From: Lytechinus pictus
Taxonomy: Eukaryota > Echinodermata > Echinoidea > Temnopleuroida > Toxopneustidae
Assembly: GCF_037042905.1 (NCBI RefSeq)
Contig: NC_087261.1
Span: forward strand, 14,520,217 to 14,584,216
DNA length: 64,000 bases
Direction: 5' to 3'
The first letter of the stretch is position 1, and each line of letters begins with the position of its first letter. The notes beneath the pieces are model-generated. The model did not search any database and had not been told where the DNA came from. It worked only from the letters and a program-made list of their open reading frames with translations. Shown in pieces: positions 38,901 through 53,900 of the stretch. The translations under genes were made by a program, and so were the position numbers.

Positions 38901-41900
38901 TACCTTGAATCTCAGGCCAAATGATTTATGACACTTGAGTAACCTTGTGTACAAATGGCATACAGTAGCAGCAACTATTTTAAAATCACCTTCCATATTA
39001 AATTAAAAAAATTTTTCCCGCTAAACCGTGGGGGGGGGTGGGAGTCTTTCACAAAGATTTTAAGTATAACTTAGAGTCGTACTAAATGCCTGGTTTCATG
39101 CAGTATAAAAGACATCAGCGCATTGGTCAGATCACACTAAGAGGACATGCATGACTGCATATTGATCAATAAGATTACTAGGGCTGTTATTGATAACGTC
39201 TTTATCGCTAGTCTTGTCAATAATCGCTTGCTATTATGTACTCTCGTTGTCAATAATACCCGTTATTATGTAGGGACACAGTGATTTACAGCGATTTCAC
39301 AGAATTCACGGAAAACATATTTTTCCTCAAACTGCACAGAACAGCAACAGAAATTACTCCAAAATCTCAACAAAATACGAATCCTTACTAGCCACAAAAC
39401 ACGATCTCACCCCCACTTCGCTATAATCATGACAATCCAAACATCGTGACTGCACTCCACTACATTTCAATCAAATCGAAAACATCACAAGCGCAAGCTC
39501 AATTTTAGCAAAGTACCAACTAACGTAAGCGTAGAAGGCAGCACACGGCCATGAGTTGCTGCCCTCTACGTTCAAAGATGTTCAGCATGATATCAAAATG
39601 GCGGATAGGTGAAAGGCATTGACTGCTCCGAAAGATGTCGAAAAAGCCCCCAAATTATTGATAAAACTTCATCCAACCCTAAAATAATGCTAATAACGTG
39701 AAAGGTGAGGATGTATTTATGCTAAATATGTTTGTTAAAAGATGTTATGTAATCATTAACATCCGATGAACGCGGATTTTAAAGCGTTCTTGGTACAGTG
39801 GCAGATACAAATTTTGACCAACACGAGCATGTGACATTGCTATAATGGATAAAAAATGTGTATTCATTATGTTCTTTGGTTGATACTTATCGATATCGGT
39901 AAGATATTTTCAACGCAATATCGACAGAGAATTTTCTGACCGACAACAGCCCTAAAGATTACGCTTTGCATATCAAGTACTCCTCGGCATTTAAGTGCGA
40001 CTCTAAGTCATACTTAAATCTTTGTGAAACATCCCCCAGAATATGCAAACACATATACTATATATCTGCTCAGTCAAATTTGCATACATCAAACAGATTT
40101 CTGTGGTCTACAAAATGATTTGACCAAGGCACATTCACCTGTACTTTCAAAGTTATGATAAAATTTCAAACAAATGAATCTTACATGAAGACTTGATGCT
40201 GATGACACTGCCAGAAAAAAAAAACACACACACACACATAAAAAAAACAGCACCTATGTCTGATCTTGTTTCTGCTGTGCAGGCAAGACAAAAATGAGAG
40301 TAATAGTGACAAACTATAAAAATAATATTGAATTTTTGTTAAAAAAATAATTAAAAATATTGATTTTTTGTTTAAAAAAATAAAAAATATTGAATTTTTG
40401 TTTAAAAATCCAACAAGATTTAATATCTTAAAGCATTAATTTGACTCACTTTGCTTGATTGACATTTAGAGGAGTACCATCATCCGTCATAAGTCTTACA
40501 ACTCTCGGTGGTGGTTTGGGACCTTGCTTCTTACTGTTATAAATACAATCAATAAAATACAAAATCTAATCATTTTTCACCTGAGAGTGCAAGCATTCAG
40601 ATTAATATAATTGAATTAAAGGAGAATGAAACTCTTGGAGCAAGTTAGCTTTTGTGAAAGCAGAAAAATCAAAGAATAAGATCAACAAAAGTTTGAGTAA
40701 AATAGGACTAGCAATAGAAGAGTTATGAGCATTTGAATGTCGAGATCACTAATGCTATGGAGATCCTCCCATTGGCAATGCGACCAAGATCTATGATGTC
40801 ACAGATGAACAACTCTCCCCTTTTGGACACTGAAAATATACGAAAATATATATGAAGAGACTCATTACATATTTCAATTACTTCAAGAAGCTTATCTGAA
40901 GTTTCAATAAATGCAATTTTCAAGTTGACTCCTGTATATAATTCATATTTCATGACTGTCCCCTGTACATGACTGCTTGATATTCTTTTAATCTCCTCTT
41001 GTTTATGTTGTTTAACCCCACCCCCTGCTTTGATTTCATAACAGTTCATTCTATTATGTTTGCTGCTCAGGTATTCTTGATTTAGTAACTATTTTAATGT
41101 TTAAGATATGTCACGAGTCTATTCTTAACAGTAATATATACAGAAAAATTAATCAATGTTGCCAATTTGAAAAGTAAAAGCAGGTAGATCCTTACAAAAT
41201 GAATGCTGTGTACCTCTTTGGATTAAAGATATTAAAAAGAAAGTAGTTGTAGAAAACAATTATTTCATGAGTCTTTTAAATCAAGGTAAATTGTCACCAT
41301 ATTATCATATAAAACTTATCTTTGTAAAATCATCATATCTTCACTCAAAACCGATTATTCTGATGATCACCAACACAGAAAGGCATTTGTGGGACAGTGT
41401 ATAAATATTGCTTTGAAAAATACCAGACATTTGATGAAATTCCATGCTTATTTTCCAGTGACATTTGACACATATTTTTCATTTATACAAACACTTGGTC
41501 ATTGGATTCTGTTTGAACTTATTTCGAAATCGTTACCACAACTGGTATTTATCTTTAAGCCACCTTTCTTTTTAACAAGTATATTGTTTATCAAAGAGAT
41601 ACAGAATGAAACTGTTTAAAAACACAGTGACCACTCAGTAAAGCAACTTCCTTTTCAAAACGGAATGCTGATAGAATGTTGATAATATTTCATTGAAGTG
41701 TCACATTTATAATATTCATCTCATCTACAACAATAAAATATAAAAATCTAACCTTCTTTCCTCTTCCTCTTTCCTCTTCTTCTCCTGTACATGTTCACTT
41801 AGGGCTACCCGAGACTCTGGTGTAAAACCAACCTTTTCATTCCAAAACCTGCAAGAACAAGGCGTTTTTGTTAATATTAATTCATAAAGCAAAAGGATAG

Positions 41901-44900
41901 TGGATAAAAACAAATGGAGTGCCTCTGGCAGTCTCGCCTGCATTTCGCGATTCAATGTAGCAGCAGTGCTGACTTTGAAAATGACTATACAGTAATTAAA
42001 AAAAAAAACACCATTCATATAATAATACTACGTTCATTGACCCTAAATGACATTTGACCTTGATCAAGTGACCTACGACTTGTGCAAGATGAGCAATGAT
42101 ACTGGATGACCCGCCGCCGCCGTCAGAAAAGCGGCGCCTATAGTCTCGCTCTGCTATGCAGGGAAGACAAAAACTGGCGCTCGATATAATCTTCTTTTTT
42201 TTTAGACAGATTATAATAAGCAAAATGGAGGTACATAAATGATGTTTATGATGAAAGAGGAAGATTGGAAGAGGGTTGGCAATGGAGGTGATGGTGGTGA
42301 TGGTTATGATGATGATTATGATGATAATGGTGGTGATAATGATGATGATAGTGATGACAATGATGACAGTAATGATGTTGATGATGATCGTGATGATGAT
42401 AACGGTGGTGATAATGATGATGATAGTGATGACAATGATGACAGTAATGGACAGTAATGATGTTGATGATGATCATGATGATGATAACGGTGGTAATAGT
42501 AATGACAATGATGACAGTAATGATGTTGATGATGATGATAATGGTGGTGATAATGATGACAGTGATGACAATGATGACAGTAATGATGTTGATGATGATC
42601 GTGATGATGATGACGGTGGTAATAGTAATGACAATGATGACAGTAATGATGTTGATGATGATGATGATGATAATGGTGGTGATAATGATGACAGTGATGA
42701 CAATGATGACAGTAATGATGTTGATGATGATCATGATGATGATAACGGTGGTAATAATGATGATGATAGTGATGACAATGATGACAGTAATGATGTTGAT
42801 GATGATCGTGATGATGATGATGATGACAGTGATGACAATGATGACAGTAATGATGTTGATGATGATCATGATGATGATAACGGTGGTAATAGTAATGATA
42901 ATGATGACAGTAATGATGTTGATGATGATGATAATGGTGGTGATAATGATGACAGTGATGACAATGATGACAGTAATGATGTTGATGATGATCATGATGA
43001 TGATGACGGTGGTAATAGTAATGACAATGATGACAGTAATGATGTTGATGATGATGATGATGATAATGGTGGTGATAATGATGACAGTGATGACAATGAT
43101 GACAGTAATGATGTTGATGATGATCATGATGATGATGACGGTGGTAATAGTAATGACAATGATGACAGTAATGATGTTGATGATGATGATGATGATAATG
43201 GTGGTGATAATGATGACAGTGATGACAATGATGACAGTAATGATGTTGATGATGATCATGATGATGATAACGGTGGTAATAGAAATGACAATGATGACAG
43301 TAATGATGTTGATGATGATGATAATGGTGGTGATAATGATGATGATAGTGATGACGATGATGACAGTAATGTTGATGATGATCATGATGATGATCACGGT
43401 GGTGATAATGATGATGATAGTGATGACAATGATGACAGTAACGATGTTGATGATGATAATGGTGGTGATAATGATGATGACAGTGATGACGATGACAGTA
43501 ATGATGTTGATGATGATCATGATGATGATCACGGTGGTAATAATAGATTCTGGATGGTGCTGCATACAGGAGAGAAAACTTACTTTTCTTCTTCATCCTC
43601 CTCCTCCTCATCATCTTTGGTCTTTGTGTTTTCTTGGTGTGAGTCACTATAGATGAGACAGAATCAAAGAAAGTCAAAGAGGAGAGAATGAAAATTTTAA
43701 ATAAAAATCAAAGGCCCCTTTTCAGCACAACTGCCAATTGTGGTAATGATCTAAAACTGATTTTGAAGAAATCTAACAATATGACCATGATAAGTCTTTT
43801 GATGTATAAAGGAAACAAAATATGCCAAATTATTCTGTTAGAAAATGTGAAATTGCTAAGAGATAACAAAATAAGAATTGCATTCCAGCCAGGTGACAGG
43901 TCTTTTTTCTTGCTACTTCTTTTTCTTCTATTACCTATGACCACAACTACTTCCCTACGTAACCCTTAACTTGGAATAGGCCTGGCAGAAGCTGTATCAT
44001 GATGATACGTATTTATATTTTGCAGCAATCATTTTAATACATAGTACATAGAGCCTGTTGCAGAAAGAGTTGTGTTTGAACACAAATTAAAATAATATAA
44101 ATGACAAGTCCAAAATACATATTTCCAGTAATGAAACACAAAGATTATCCATTGATGTTATGCTTGATTTCTACAATTGACTGTACATTGTAGTCAATGT
44201 AATCAATCATAAAATAATGATCTACGATGATTGCCATTAAAGCTTTGTGTTACAGGCCCCTGATTAAAAGTTAGAAATCAAGTACCGTTTGATTTCTGGG
44301 CCCCGTCTTACAAAGAGTTACGATTGATCCAATCAATCGTAACTCTATGGAAATCCATCAGTGTCATAATTTTTTCTACAGGAAATTTGCAAAATGTCCT
44401 TGGTAAACAAAGGAGAACACACCAAATTGTCAAGAAATCAATGAATTTATGGATATACATTCATATGTAGAGGAAAATTTTGAGCAAACATGCATTTTAT
44501 ATGTTGACTTTGCTGGCTTTCCATAGTTGCGATTGATCGGATCAATCGCAACTCTTTGTAAGACGTAGCCCAGGTGTTGCGTTTGATTGCGAATGTTTCT
44601 GCAAGAGAATCCCTAACAGCAGAAATATGTTGCCAATTTTGAGAGTGAAGTCCTATCAATTTGAGCCAATTCAGCCACTTACCCTTCGTTGATATCAGTA
44701 TACCATCGTTTATCAAACCCTTTCTCTTTCTTCTTCTCCTTCTTGTGATCCTCCGCTTGAGCTTTCTCTCTCTCCTGGTGATAAACATAATTTATAATCA
44801 CAGATTCTCAGACATGTCAAATACTACATAATAATGATAATAATAATCCGCTTTTATATAGCGCTTAATTCATCTGAACGACGTGTCTAAGCCCTTTACA

Positions 44901-47900
44901 GATATACTATTATCCTGGTCATCAGATCACATCCTCCACTACCTGGGGAGTATTCCAGTCAGTCGCCGGTGAGGCGCACACAGTATACTGGACAAGCTAC
45001 AATGACTTTCACATCCTACCGGGTACCCATTTAGCACCTGGGTCGAGAGTGGCAAAGTGTTGATTAACGCCTTACCAAAGGACGCCAGACCGTGGTGGGA
45101 TTTGTACACACGACCCTCTGTTTACAAGGCAAGAGTCTAACACCACATCTCTTCCACTACATGGGCTAAACCCATTTGGTCTACAATCAATATGGTCTCC
45201 CAGGTAATTAACGTTGCCAATCTTGATAAAGATAAATCAATTGTGAATTTTGAAACTTAAATAAATTTCTAAATTTTGTAATTGATCTTATTGTTTTGTT
45301 TGAAAACTGCTACAATGGATATCTTGCAAGGCTTTCAGTGTCATTTAAGTGTTATGAATTTGACATGAAATTTCCATTATAGGTCCAATTTACAATAAAA
45401 ACAAAAAAAGGTGGATATTTTGCAATATCCTTTCATTTTCATGTTCCCTTTTTGTCTAGTATACTTTAATAGCATGCAAGTAACTTAGTGCAACTATACA
45501 TATTTTCAACACAATCATGGTGATCAATGATGCATGGACTCAAGAAAATCATCTAGTTTATATTTTAACATTCTTTTGGGAGACAAACTTTCGTCAATAA
45601 TTCTACATATTTTTCTGGAAAAGATATGAAAGTTGGGTAGGTTTTGTTTTGTAATTTGCTAATAAATCTAGCGATAGAAATAAAACATACTTACTCGTGT
45701 CAGCTGATAGGATTTCTGTTGTTCAATTATTTTTGGTCTGATAACATCAAGATCTTGTTTAGCTGCTATTCGCTCTGATTTCTCTATTTCTTTCCCATCT
45801 AATCTCTGCAAAGAGGACAGATTACAGCTATTTTTTTTTCAAATTGAAATAATACAATTTCCATTATATTACAAATAGGTTAGAGCAATGAGGAAATTAC
45901 CAAAATAATGTAGTGATATCAGATCATACACATAGTATAGAACTTTCCTTGCAGATCTAAATCAGCTTTCCTATTTTGATGGAAAACATTCAACTTCATC
46001 AGGCGGTGGAATAAGTCTGCGGATGGTTTTGGAGACATCTATATGGGCATACTTACTTTACCGCATGGTGAAGATGGACGTTCTTCTGTTGAAATATAGT
46101 GGAATATTTTCAGTTAGTTCAGAGTTTTATTCATAACTTTTTATCTGTTTGAACTTGGACAAAATGAATGATAATCTTTAGCACTTTTACAAGAAATTTT
46201 GTGTATTTTTGTGTGTATATACAGCTGTTTAGATTGGTCATACTGCAAAGGACTGTCCAAACCTATACCACAAGCTTTTTCATTTTGTCTCATAAGTGAT
46301 AATAAAGAATTACCTGCAATTGTTGTAGGGTGCCTATTACATACTCCCTATAGCCTTCAAATTCTGTGCATGGATTACCTGTTAAAAATCTAATGAAATA
46401 AACACAATATTAAAAGTAAGTTCGTTCCCATTAATTCAAAATGATGTAACTTAATACTAACAAAAAGTTTAGAAGTAATGATGCTGATATGAAATGAAAT
46501 ATTGATATATGCAGAATATGATGATCCTCGCAATTGATATCATCATATCAGCAAATAATCACTGGCCTCACAATAGGTGCAAAGGTTTAGCGTCTCTGAA
46601 GTAAGGTTGATCACATGATGTATTGTGAATTTCTGTGAATGGTGGTCACCGATTACATCACTGTGTCGTACTGTCATCAAGTTTACATTTTTTTTGGTAA
46701 TAAATTTCAAGACTTTTGGATGCCAATTTCACTATCATGGTTGAAAATTTGAGGGGGGGGGGGGGATTTTATCCCCTGCGAAATACCGGGTAGATGAATT
46801 TTGTCATGGATATTTTTCTGCTGGTCTATCTTTCCATGCCTGCCATTCCATAGATTATTAGTCTGGTATTCACAGATAGTGATATGCATGAAGGAAGGAA
46901 ATGTCACCTTATCATGAAACTCAATTTTCCAGAAATTATGGTCCACAATGGTAAACTTCACAACAAAAGTTTATAAAAACAGGTGACCACAGTCACAAAA
47001 TTCACGACTGCAAGTCATACGATTGAAGCTGTCCAATTAACCTTCAATGCAAGTGTTTAAATTGTATTATTTGCAATTCTTTATCTTGTACTCGTCATAG
47101 AAAATGGATTAAATAATTTTTTTCATGACCATTGGTTGGTAAAAAAAAAAGCCCCCCCCCTGACAAAAAAGGAAGGTACAGTATTCTGAATGCTGTGGGA
47201 AAATTTTATCGCATGGGGAACTGATGTGCCCTATTTAGACCTCTTTTAAGGACAATTCCCATTTAGAAGTAATATCAATTTTCAAATGTGATAGACAGTT
47301 TTGGTTGTTCAGGAACTAGAGCCCATTTCTCTATAGTCCTGTGTAAAACTTGCTATAAATAGGACAAAGTTTGAGTCGCAGTAAAATTGCTATGCAGTGC
47401 CGGCATTATCACTCCCAGCAAATTGAGGAAAAATTGTAAGGAATATTGTTGCTGGGCTGTAAAATCCTTATATCTCAAAATCCACAAAAAATTAGGGCAG
47501 CTAAGAAAAAGTTTATTTCAATTTTCATGAATACATGTATGGCAATGTTGGCAACCTTATATTGTCTGGAAACAGTCACTAATTCCTGTAAAGAACAATT
47601 TCTAGGCAATAGAATGTTGCTACTATGTCATAACTCTAGAATCAAGCTTTTTCTGTGCCGTCCTCAACTATTTAATTATTTAAATTTTGAGATGCAGGAT
47701 TTTAACAGCCGAACGGCAACATATTTAAGAAAGCAAAAGTGTAAAGGTTGTACTTACAACTCCCTGAGACTATAATTATCTTTGAGGCATTCTATACTGG
47801 TCAGTTCACCTACAAAGTTGACCGTCAGGTCGAGTTTCTTCAGAGATTCACACCCTTCAGAGAGTATATAGAAAGAGTACATGTACAGTTGAAACAAAAA

Positions 47901-50900
47901 GTTTTCATGTGGCAGAAAAACCTTTTTTTCAAATTTTCATCATCTTTAGCTGTCCAGTTTAATTTTGTTACTTAATATACATATCTATGTATATAAGAAA
48001 CAGAAATAAAGCTTCTTTCACATCAACCTAGAATAAAGCCGGGGTAATGATAATAGCAGGGCCCGCTGGGAGAACAGTTTTCAGAACTGAAGTGGCTTCC
48101 CTGGGTAAATATATCAATATTATTATTATATTATAAATTCATCAACAAACTAGGCTACAAATATTGTCATGCATAATTCGTCATTCACGGTAGGGTATAG
48201 AGCAACCAGCCAAATAAAAATCAGTATCACAAGACGTCACATGCCCCAGAATTCCATCTTTTGCCCCCCCCCCCCCCAAAAAAAAAAAAAAGAGCAAGGG
48301 ACATCATTTTTGGTACACTTTGAGCTTGAGCTAATCATTACACATTTCAAATTGGCAATGCAATAAAACCAACAAAATCATAGTTTAAAAATACAAATTG
48401 GCAACTTGTCAGTACATTTGTTTATTCATCATTAATTTAGACGTGTGTTATATCCCTATTTTCTTTTTTTCATAATATGAAAATGAATAAAACAATTAAT
48501 GGTTGTTGCAAATTTGAGGAGCAAAATTAATTTTGAACTGATGTAACTTTGTAAGATGTGTCCTGTATGGGCTAAGCCATTTAACAGTACCTGAAAGATT
48601 CTCTATCTTCTCCACATTATTCAGGGCAAGGTTAAGGTACTCCAGCTTCTTCAGCCGTCCGACGTTCTCTGTATAGAACACATGCAACGGAAAGGTCTGA
48701 TGTCAAAAGAAATGAATATAGCCTCACAAACCCAAACAGAGTACTCAAACAAACATACATGTAGATATAAAGGAAATACAAAATATCGGGGCCCTGTCTT
48801 ACAAAGAGTTGCGATTGATCCAATCAATCACAACTATGGAAAGCAAGCAAAGTCAACATATAAAATGCATGTTTTGTTTTAAAAAATTTCTAGATATTAA
48901 TGTATATCCATAAATGCGTTGATTTCTTGACAATTTGGTGTGTTCTCCTTCGTTTACAAAGGACATTTTGCAGATTTCCTGTAGAAAAAATTATGACACT
49001 AATGGATTTCCATATTGATCCAATCGATCATAACTCTTTGTAAGACGGGGCCCAGGTCATGAATCCAATTCCATGGTAACTGTACAAACCCAAACATAAC
49101 CCCCTACCCCAAAAAAAATAAAAACAAAAAAATCAATAAGTAAATAATAAAAAAATGAAAATTTATTCAAAATAAATACAGACAAGGAAATTACAAAATA
49201 TCAGGTCATAAACCCATTTCCATATTTACTACACAAACCCAATGAAAGTACTAAATCAATGATTGAAATAAACAAGGCAATAGCCAAAATGCATCTCATC
49301 CAGTTTTACATACATGACACAAATAGAAAAGATGATGCCTACTGCTGGCCTTTGACCTGATAAAAGCTCTCCAACTCAAATTTGGTAACAATTGGATAAA
49401 TAAGGGCAAAGTTATGGGTCACCTGCTTCAACTACATGGGATTCTCAACTAAACATACTCAAATTCAATGGCTCTGCAATTGCCAAACTAAAATTTTATT
49501 ATAAACAAGACTTCTAAAAAATTTTAAATAATGAATTTTGACCTTGTGACCCTAAAATCTACTCAGGTCATCATCACTCTTAATTAAAAGGTCTAAAGGC
49601 GACCGCACACCTTATGACTGGTCTGCGAACCGATTTAGGAACAAATCGCATTTTGCTCATTTTCTGAAGATGTGAATGGAACATATCATTTTATTTGAGG
49701 TTGAAATTAATTGAAATAATAATATTATAACAATTTTGAAAGATTGCAAGCCCTTATTTTGGAGAAAAGTCCAAATTAGGTTCAAATCGTAGCCAATCGT
49801 AAGACTGCTATGACGTCATTACGACTAGATATTAAATAGATAGCATAGTCACAAATTTGATCATAGGTATTCATACAATGATTTCGAACATTACACAGTA
49901 AGATATTCCAAGTCTCAATATTAGCATCAAATTCTATTACATTTCATTCTGAAATCGGGTCGCAGACCAGTCGTAAGGTGTGCGGTGACCTTAAAGTTTT
50001 AAGTTGACAAAAAATGAAATCCTTCAGTTATCACAAGACAGATATATTTTCAGAAATACAGTGTGTCCCACAAAAAACGAAACCGAGATTTAGCGATGAT
50101 TTATCATAACTTAATCATAAATAAAACATACAAATGACCTATCAATTTAAAGCTTAGAATCTCCTCTTTCATCTGATATTACTTAGATTATTCCTCATTC
50201 ACGCATGAGTGAGCAAAAACAATTTGAAGAAAGGATACCAAAAAATCATTTGGCAGGGGGTATCTGAATTTCAAAAAGAAAATCACATGCCTAAAAAGTT
50301 CAATATCTGCTCTTTTATTTGATACCTTAATCACAAAAAATGGTCCAGAAGTAAAAAAGTTATGTTCCCTCGAAACAATGCTTGTATTTCCATAATTTCA
50401 TTACATAAACGTGTTTTCACCGGTTTCCCACAGAAGCTATCGCACGGTTAACAAAAGACTTAATGCATGGCTAATCGTCAACAAAACGGAGTGTCGAGTG
50501 AGTTTGAACGCAAGCATGTAAAACTTCTTCATTTTATGAAATTATTGAAATTCAAGCCTTATTTCAAATAACCAGAACTTTGTTATTTCTTGACCATTTT
50601 CTGTAATTGAGGTATCAAATTAAAGAGCAGATATTGAACTTTTTGAAAATGTGGCTTTCGTCTTGAAACCCAGATACAGCCCGCCAAATGACTTTTTGGT
50701 ATCCCCTCTTCAAATTGTTTTTGCTCACTCATGCGTGAATGAAATATAATCTCAGTAATCGCAGATGAAAGAGGAGATTCTAAGCTTTACAATGGTAGGT
50801 CATTTGTCTATTGTATTTGTGATTAAGGTATAATAAATCATCGATAAATCTCGGTTTCGTTTTTTGTGGGACGCACTGTATAATGACCTTTGTGACCTCA

Positions 50901-53900
50901 CCACCCTAAAATCTTATCAGATCATCATCTCTACCACATGCATAAAATAGCTTAGTTTAAAGTTGAACCATAATTTTTTTTTCTTCTTTTTAAGTTATCA
51001 AGACTACAAGTTCTTTTCAGGTATACAATGAGCTCTGCAAGTTTTGACCTCAAGAATCAAGATTCTACTGTTAACCTTCCTCTCTTCTGAAATAAAATCA
51101 TAAACAAGCATCAAACTTGATTGATATTATACTCACCAATTTTAGGAATGAGATTGCTCTGGAGGTACAGAATCTTGAGGTCCCTACACCACTTGTCTAG
51201 AAACTCAATCCTAACAATAAATAAATGAATTTATGGTCAAATGTATGATATGTATCAGAAAACAAAATAAATATTAAATTTGGGCAGGGGCTAACACAAG
51301 ACCAGAGTGTTTAAGCGGTGTTATGGCTGCTTTACTCCTTAGTCTTCTGCAGACCTGCCAACCTTCTACAACTAAAAAGTATTCTTAGAAGGAAAAAACA
51401 AGTATTTTTGACAAAAGAGAGTATTTTTAAAAATTTGTCTCAACGTAACAATCGCCAGCCTGTTGTAGTGACATCGGTGAAAAACATGTGAAATGACTCT
51501 ACTTGAAAACTTGATAATTCACCATTTTAAACATGTGCTCGTAGGCAAGAATTTACTTGTTCTTTTCATGCAACAAGTCACTGGCCTGACAGTGATTTTT
51601 ACAGGTCTTGGATCGTCGGACCAGCGCTAGTGTCGCGTGCTGTGTACAATATCCAAGTCCTGTGGAAGCGCATAGGGACGTTATGACATATTGTGATATG
51701 TGCTATACAAAGTACTCCATGATCGGAAATTTTAAAAAAAGTAACAAATCATACAAAAAGGTATTGGCATATTTATATCAAAAAAGAGGAACAAATACAG
51801 TAGGCTAATGTTTTTACGAAATGGTGATATGGCTCCTAATCATATGATTGGCTGATATCTATCACATGACCTGTCATTTATTCTAGCTACATGTAACATG
51901 AAAATTTGTTAATGACTGGTACTAATGAAAATAAATAATAATAAACAACATTTATAAAGCGCTTAATACGCATTGTTTCTAAGCGCTGGATACACATATA
52001 GACAATAATAAGTACATGTCAGCAAAATACAAAATAAAATATAACATCAACTTTATTATACGACAATTGAAAATTAAAGGAAAATGCATAGAGGATAAAT
52101 TAACAAATTACAATATATCACAAATAACAACGAAAATTGATATGATTTGCTAATGATCAAAAAGGTAGGTTTTCAGTTTAGTCTTAAAAATGGAGAGTGC
52201 TGGAGAGTCACGAACGAAAACCGGGAGAGCGTTCCAAAGCCTAGGAGCATGTACGGCGAAAGCAAATCACTGTAGCTGGTGTGGGTTCGAGGACCATGAG
52301 ATAGTCGAAGGTGGACTGAGGATGAGCGGAGTCTGATAGAAGTAGGGGCTTTAGGTGAGACGAGTGCTTTGATGTATGCTCGAGCGTACATATTAGTTAC
52401 ATTGTATATTGACTGGTCATAGTACTCACATCACTCTCTTCTAAAATATATAATTAATACACATCACTTTGCTTGGACATAAGAAAAGTTACACGCACTT
52501 GTTGCATTTACACAGTTTGTTACATTACAAACAGTTCAAATGCCCTTGGCTATGTCTCTGTGGTGTTCTAACGGTTCATTTTCAATCGGTCTAATACCAA
52601 TTCGTCCAATTACCAATTTGTCTACTGTCATTTGGTCTACTCATCAGTTCGTCTATTATCCACATGGTCTGATTGCCATTTCGTCTACTCACCATTTTGT
52701 CTAATAACCAGTTGGTCCAATAGCCGTTTAGTCCATATCCTACCATTTGGTCTAACTGGAGGAACATGTTAATTGGGCAAAACAAATTAAAATAAAATGG
52801 ATATTAGACCGACTGGTTATGAGACGAAATGGTCAGACGAACTGGTGATTAGGCGAAGTGATGATTGGACCAAATGCTGATGGACAGAAAGGCATTAGAC
52901 TAAAAGAAAGGTAGACCATGTGGTGAGTGGACAGGTTGGTAGTAGACAAATTGGCAATTTACTGTTACGGTTCCAAATTAATCTAGTGTGCATTATTTTA
53001 TTTACTAATGCCATTAATTATGTGTATTATTTGTATAATTTGTATAAGTACTGCCTTCTTACCTTTCTATATCTTGTTGATGTAGGGAGAGTTCTTCGAG
53101 GGTTGATATCTCCATCTCATTATGTTCCGATCTTTTTCTCACCATATCTTCACTGACTGAATTTAAAGAATAACAAATTTATTAAGGAAAGTTTTTTTTT
53201 TAATGAGTATTTCATCATTTTCATAATCATACAAAAAAGCTTGGCATTGCAGTGAGCCATACATCTAAAACAATCAGTCCTAGATTTATGTTTTGTGGTT
53301 TCATTTTTATCAAACTCACTCAAGCCACTAAGACTTCATTTCGTGGGTTGGCCCCAAGTATTATAAATCACACAAATACAAAGAACAAGAAGACATTCTA
53401 CCACTTTCAATGTATGAGTAATAATGGTAACAAAATTTTGAATGAAAATAATGACCAAGTTCCTCACATATAATGGAATGTACACTGCTTTCACCCCAAA
53501 TCCACACATTTTCATATGTACACTTACATATGTACAAAGTCAATGGTTATCAATCTTGTGATATTGTTAAAGGACAAGTCCACCCCAACAAAAAATTGAT
53601 TTGAATGAAAAGAGAAAAATCCAACAAGCATAACACTAAAAATTTCATCAAAATCAAATGTGAAATAGGACAGTTATGACATTTTAAAGCTTTGCTTAAT
53701 TTCACAGAACAGCTATTTCCACATCCTGGTCGGTATGCAAATGAGGGGACTGATGAAGTTACTCACTATTTATTTTTTATTTATTATATGAAATATTTTA
53801 ATTTTCTCCTCATTGGAAGGTGAAACAAGTTTTCTTCCTCCATGAACATGGGGAATTGTAATTGTTTTAACATTTTATGGTTCAGTCAAGCTGGTCATTA

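Noticed and set aside
42246-43677. Very long open frames on both strands (Asp/Asn/Gly, Met/Val, His/Tyr and Ile/Thr translations of 399-458 codons)
   Set aside because: They are a by-product of a triplet minisatellite that avoids stop codons in several frames at once; the region is an intron of DNAAF11.
52173-52391. 72-codon - strand open frame as a gene
   Set aside because: It is out of frame with the LINE C-terminal signature that overlaps it; the locus is a decayed LINE 3' end.
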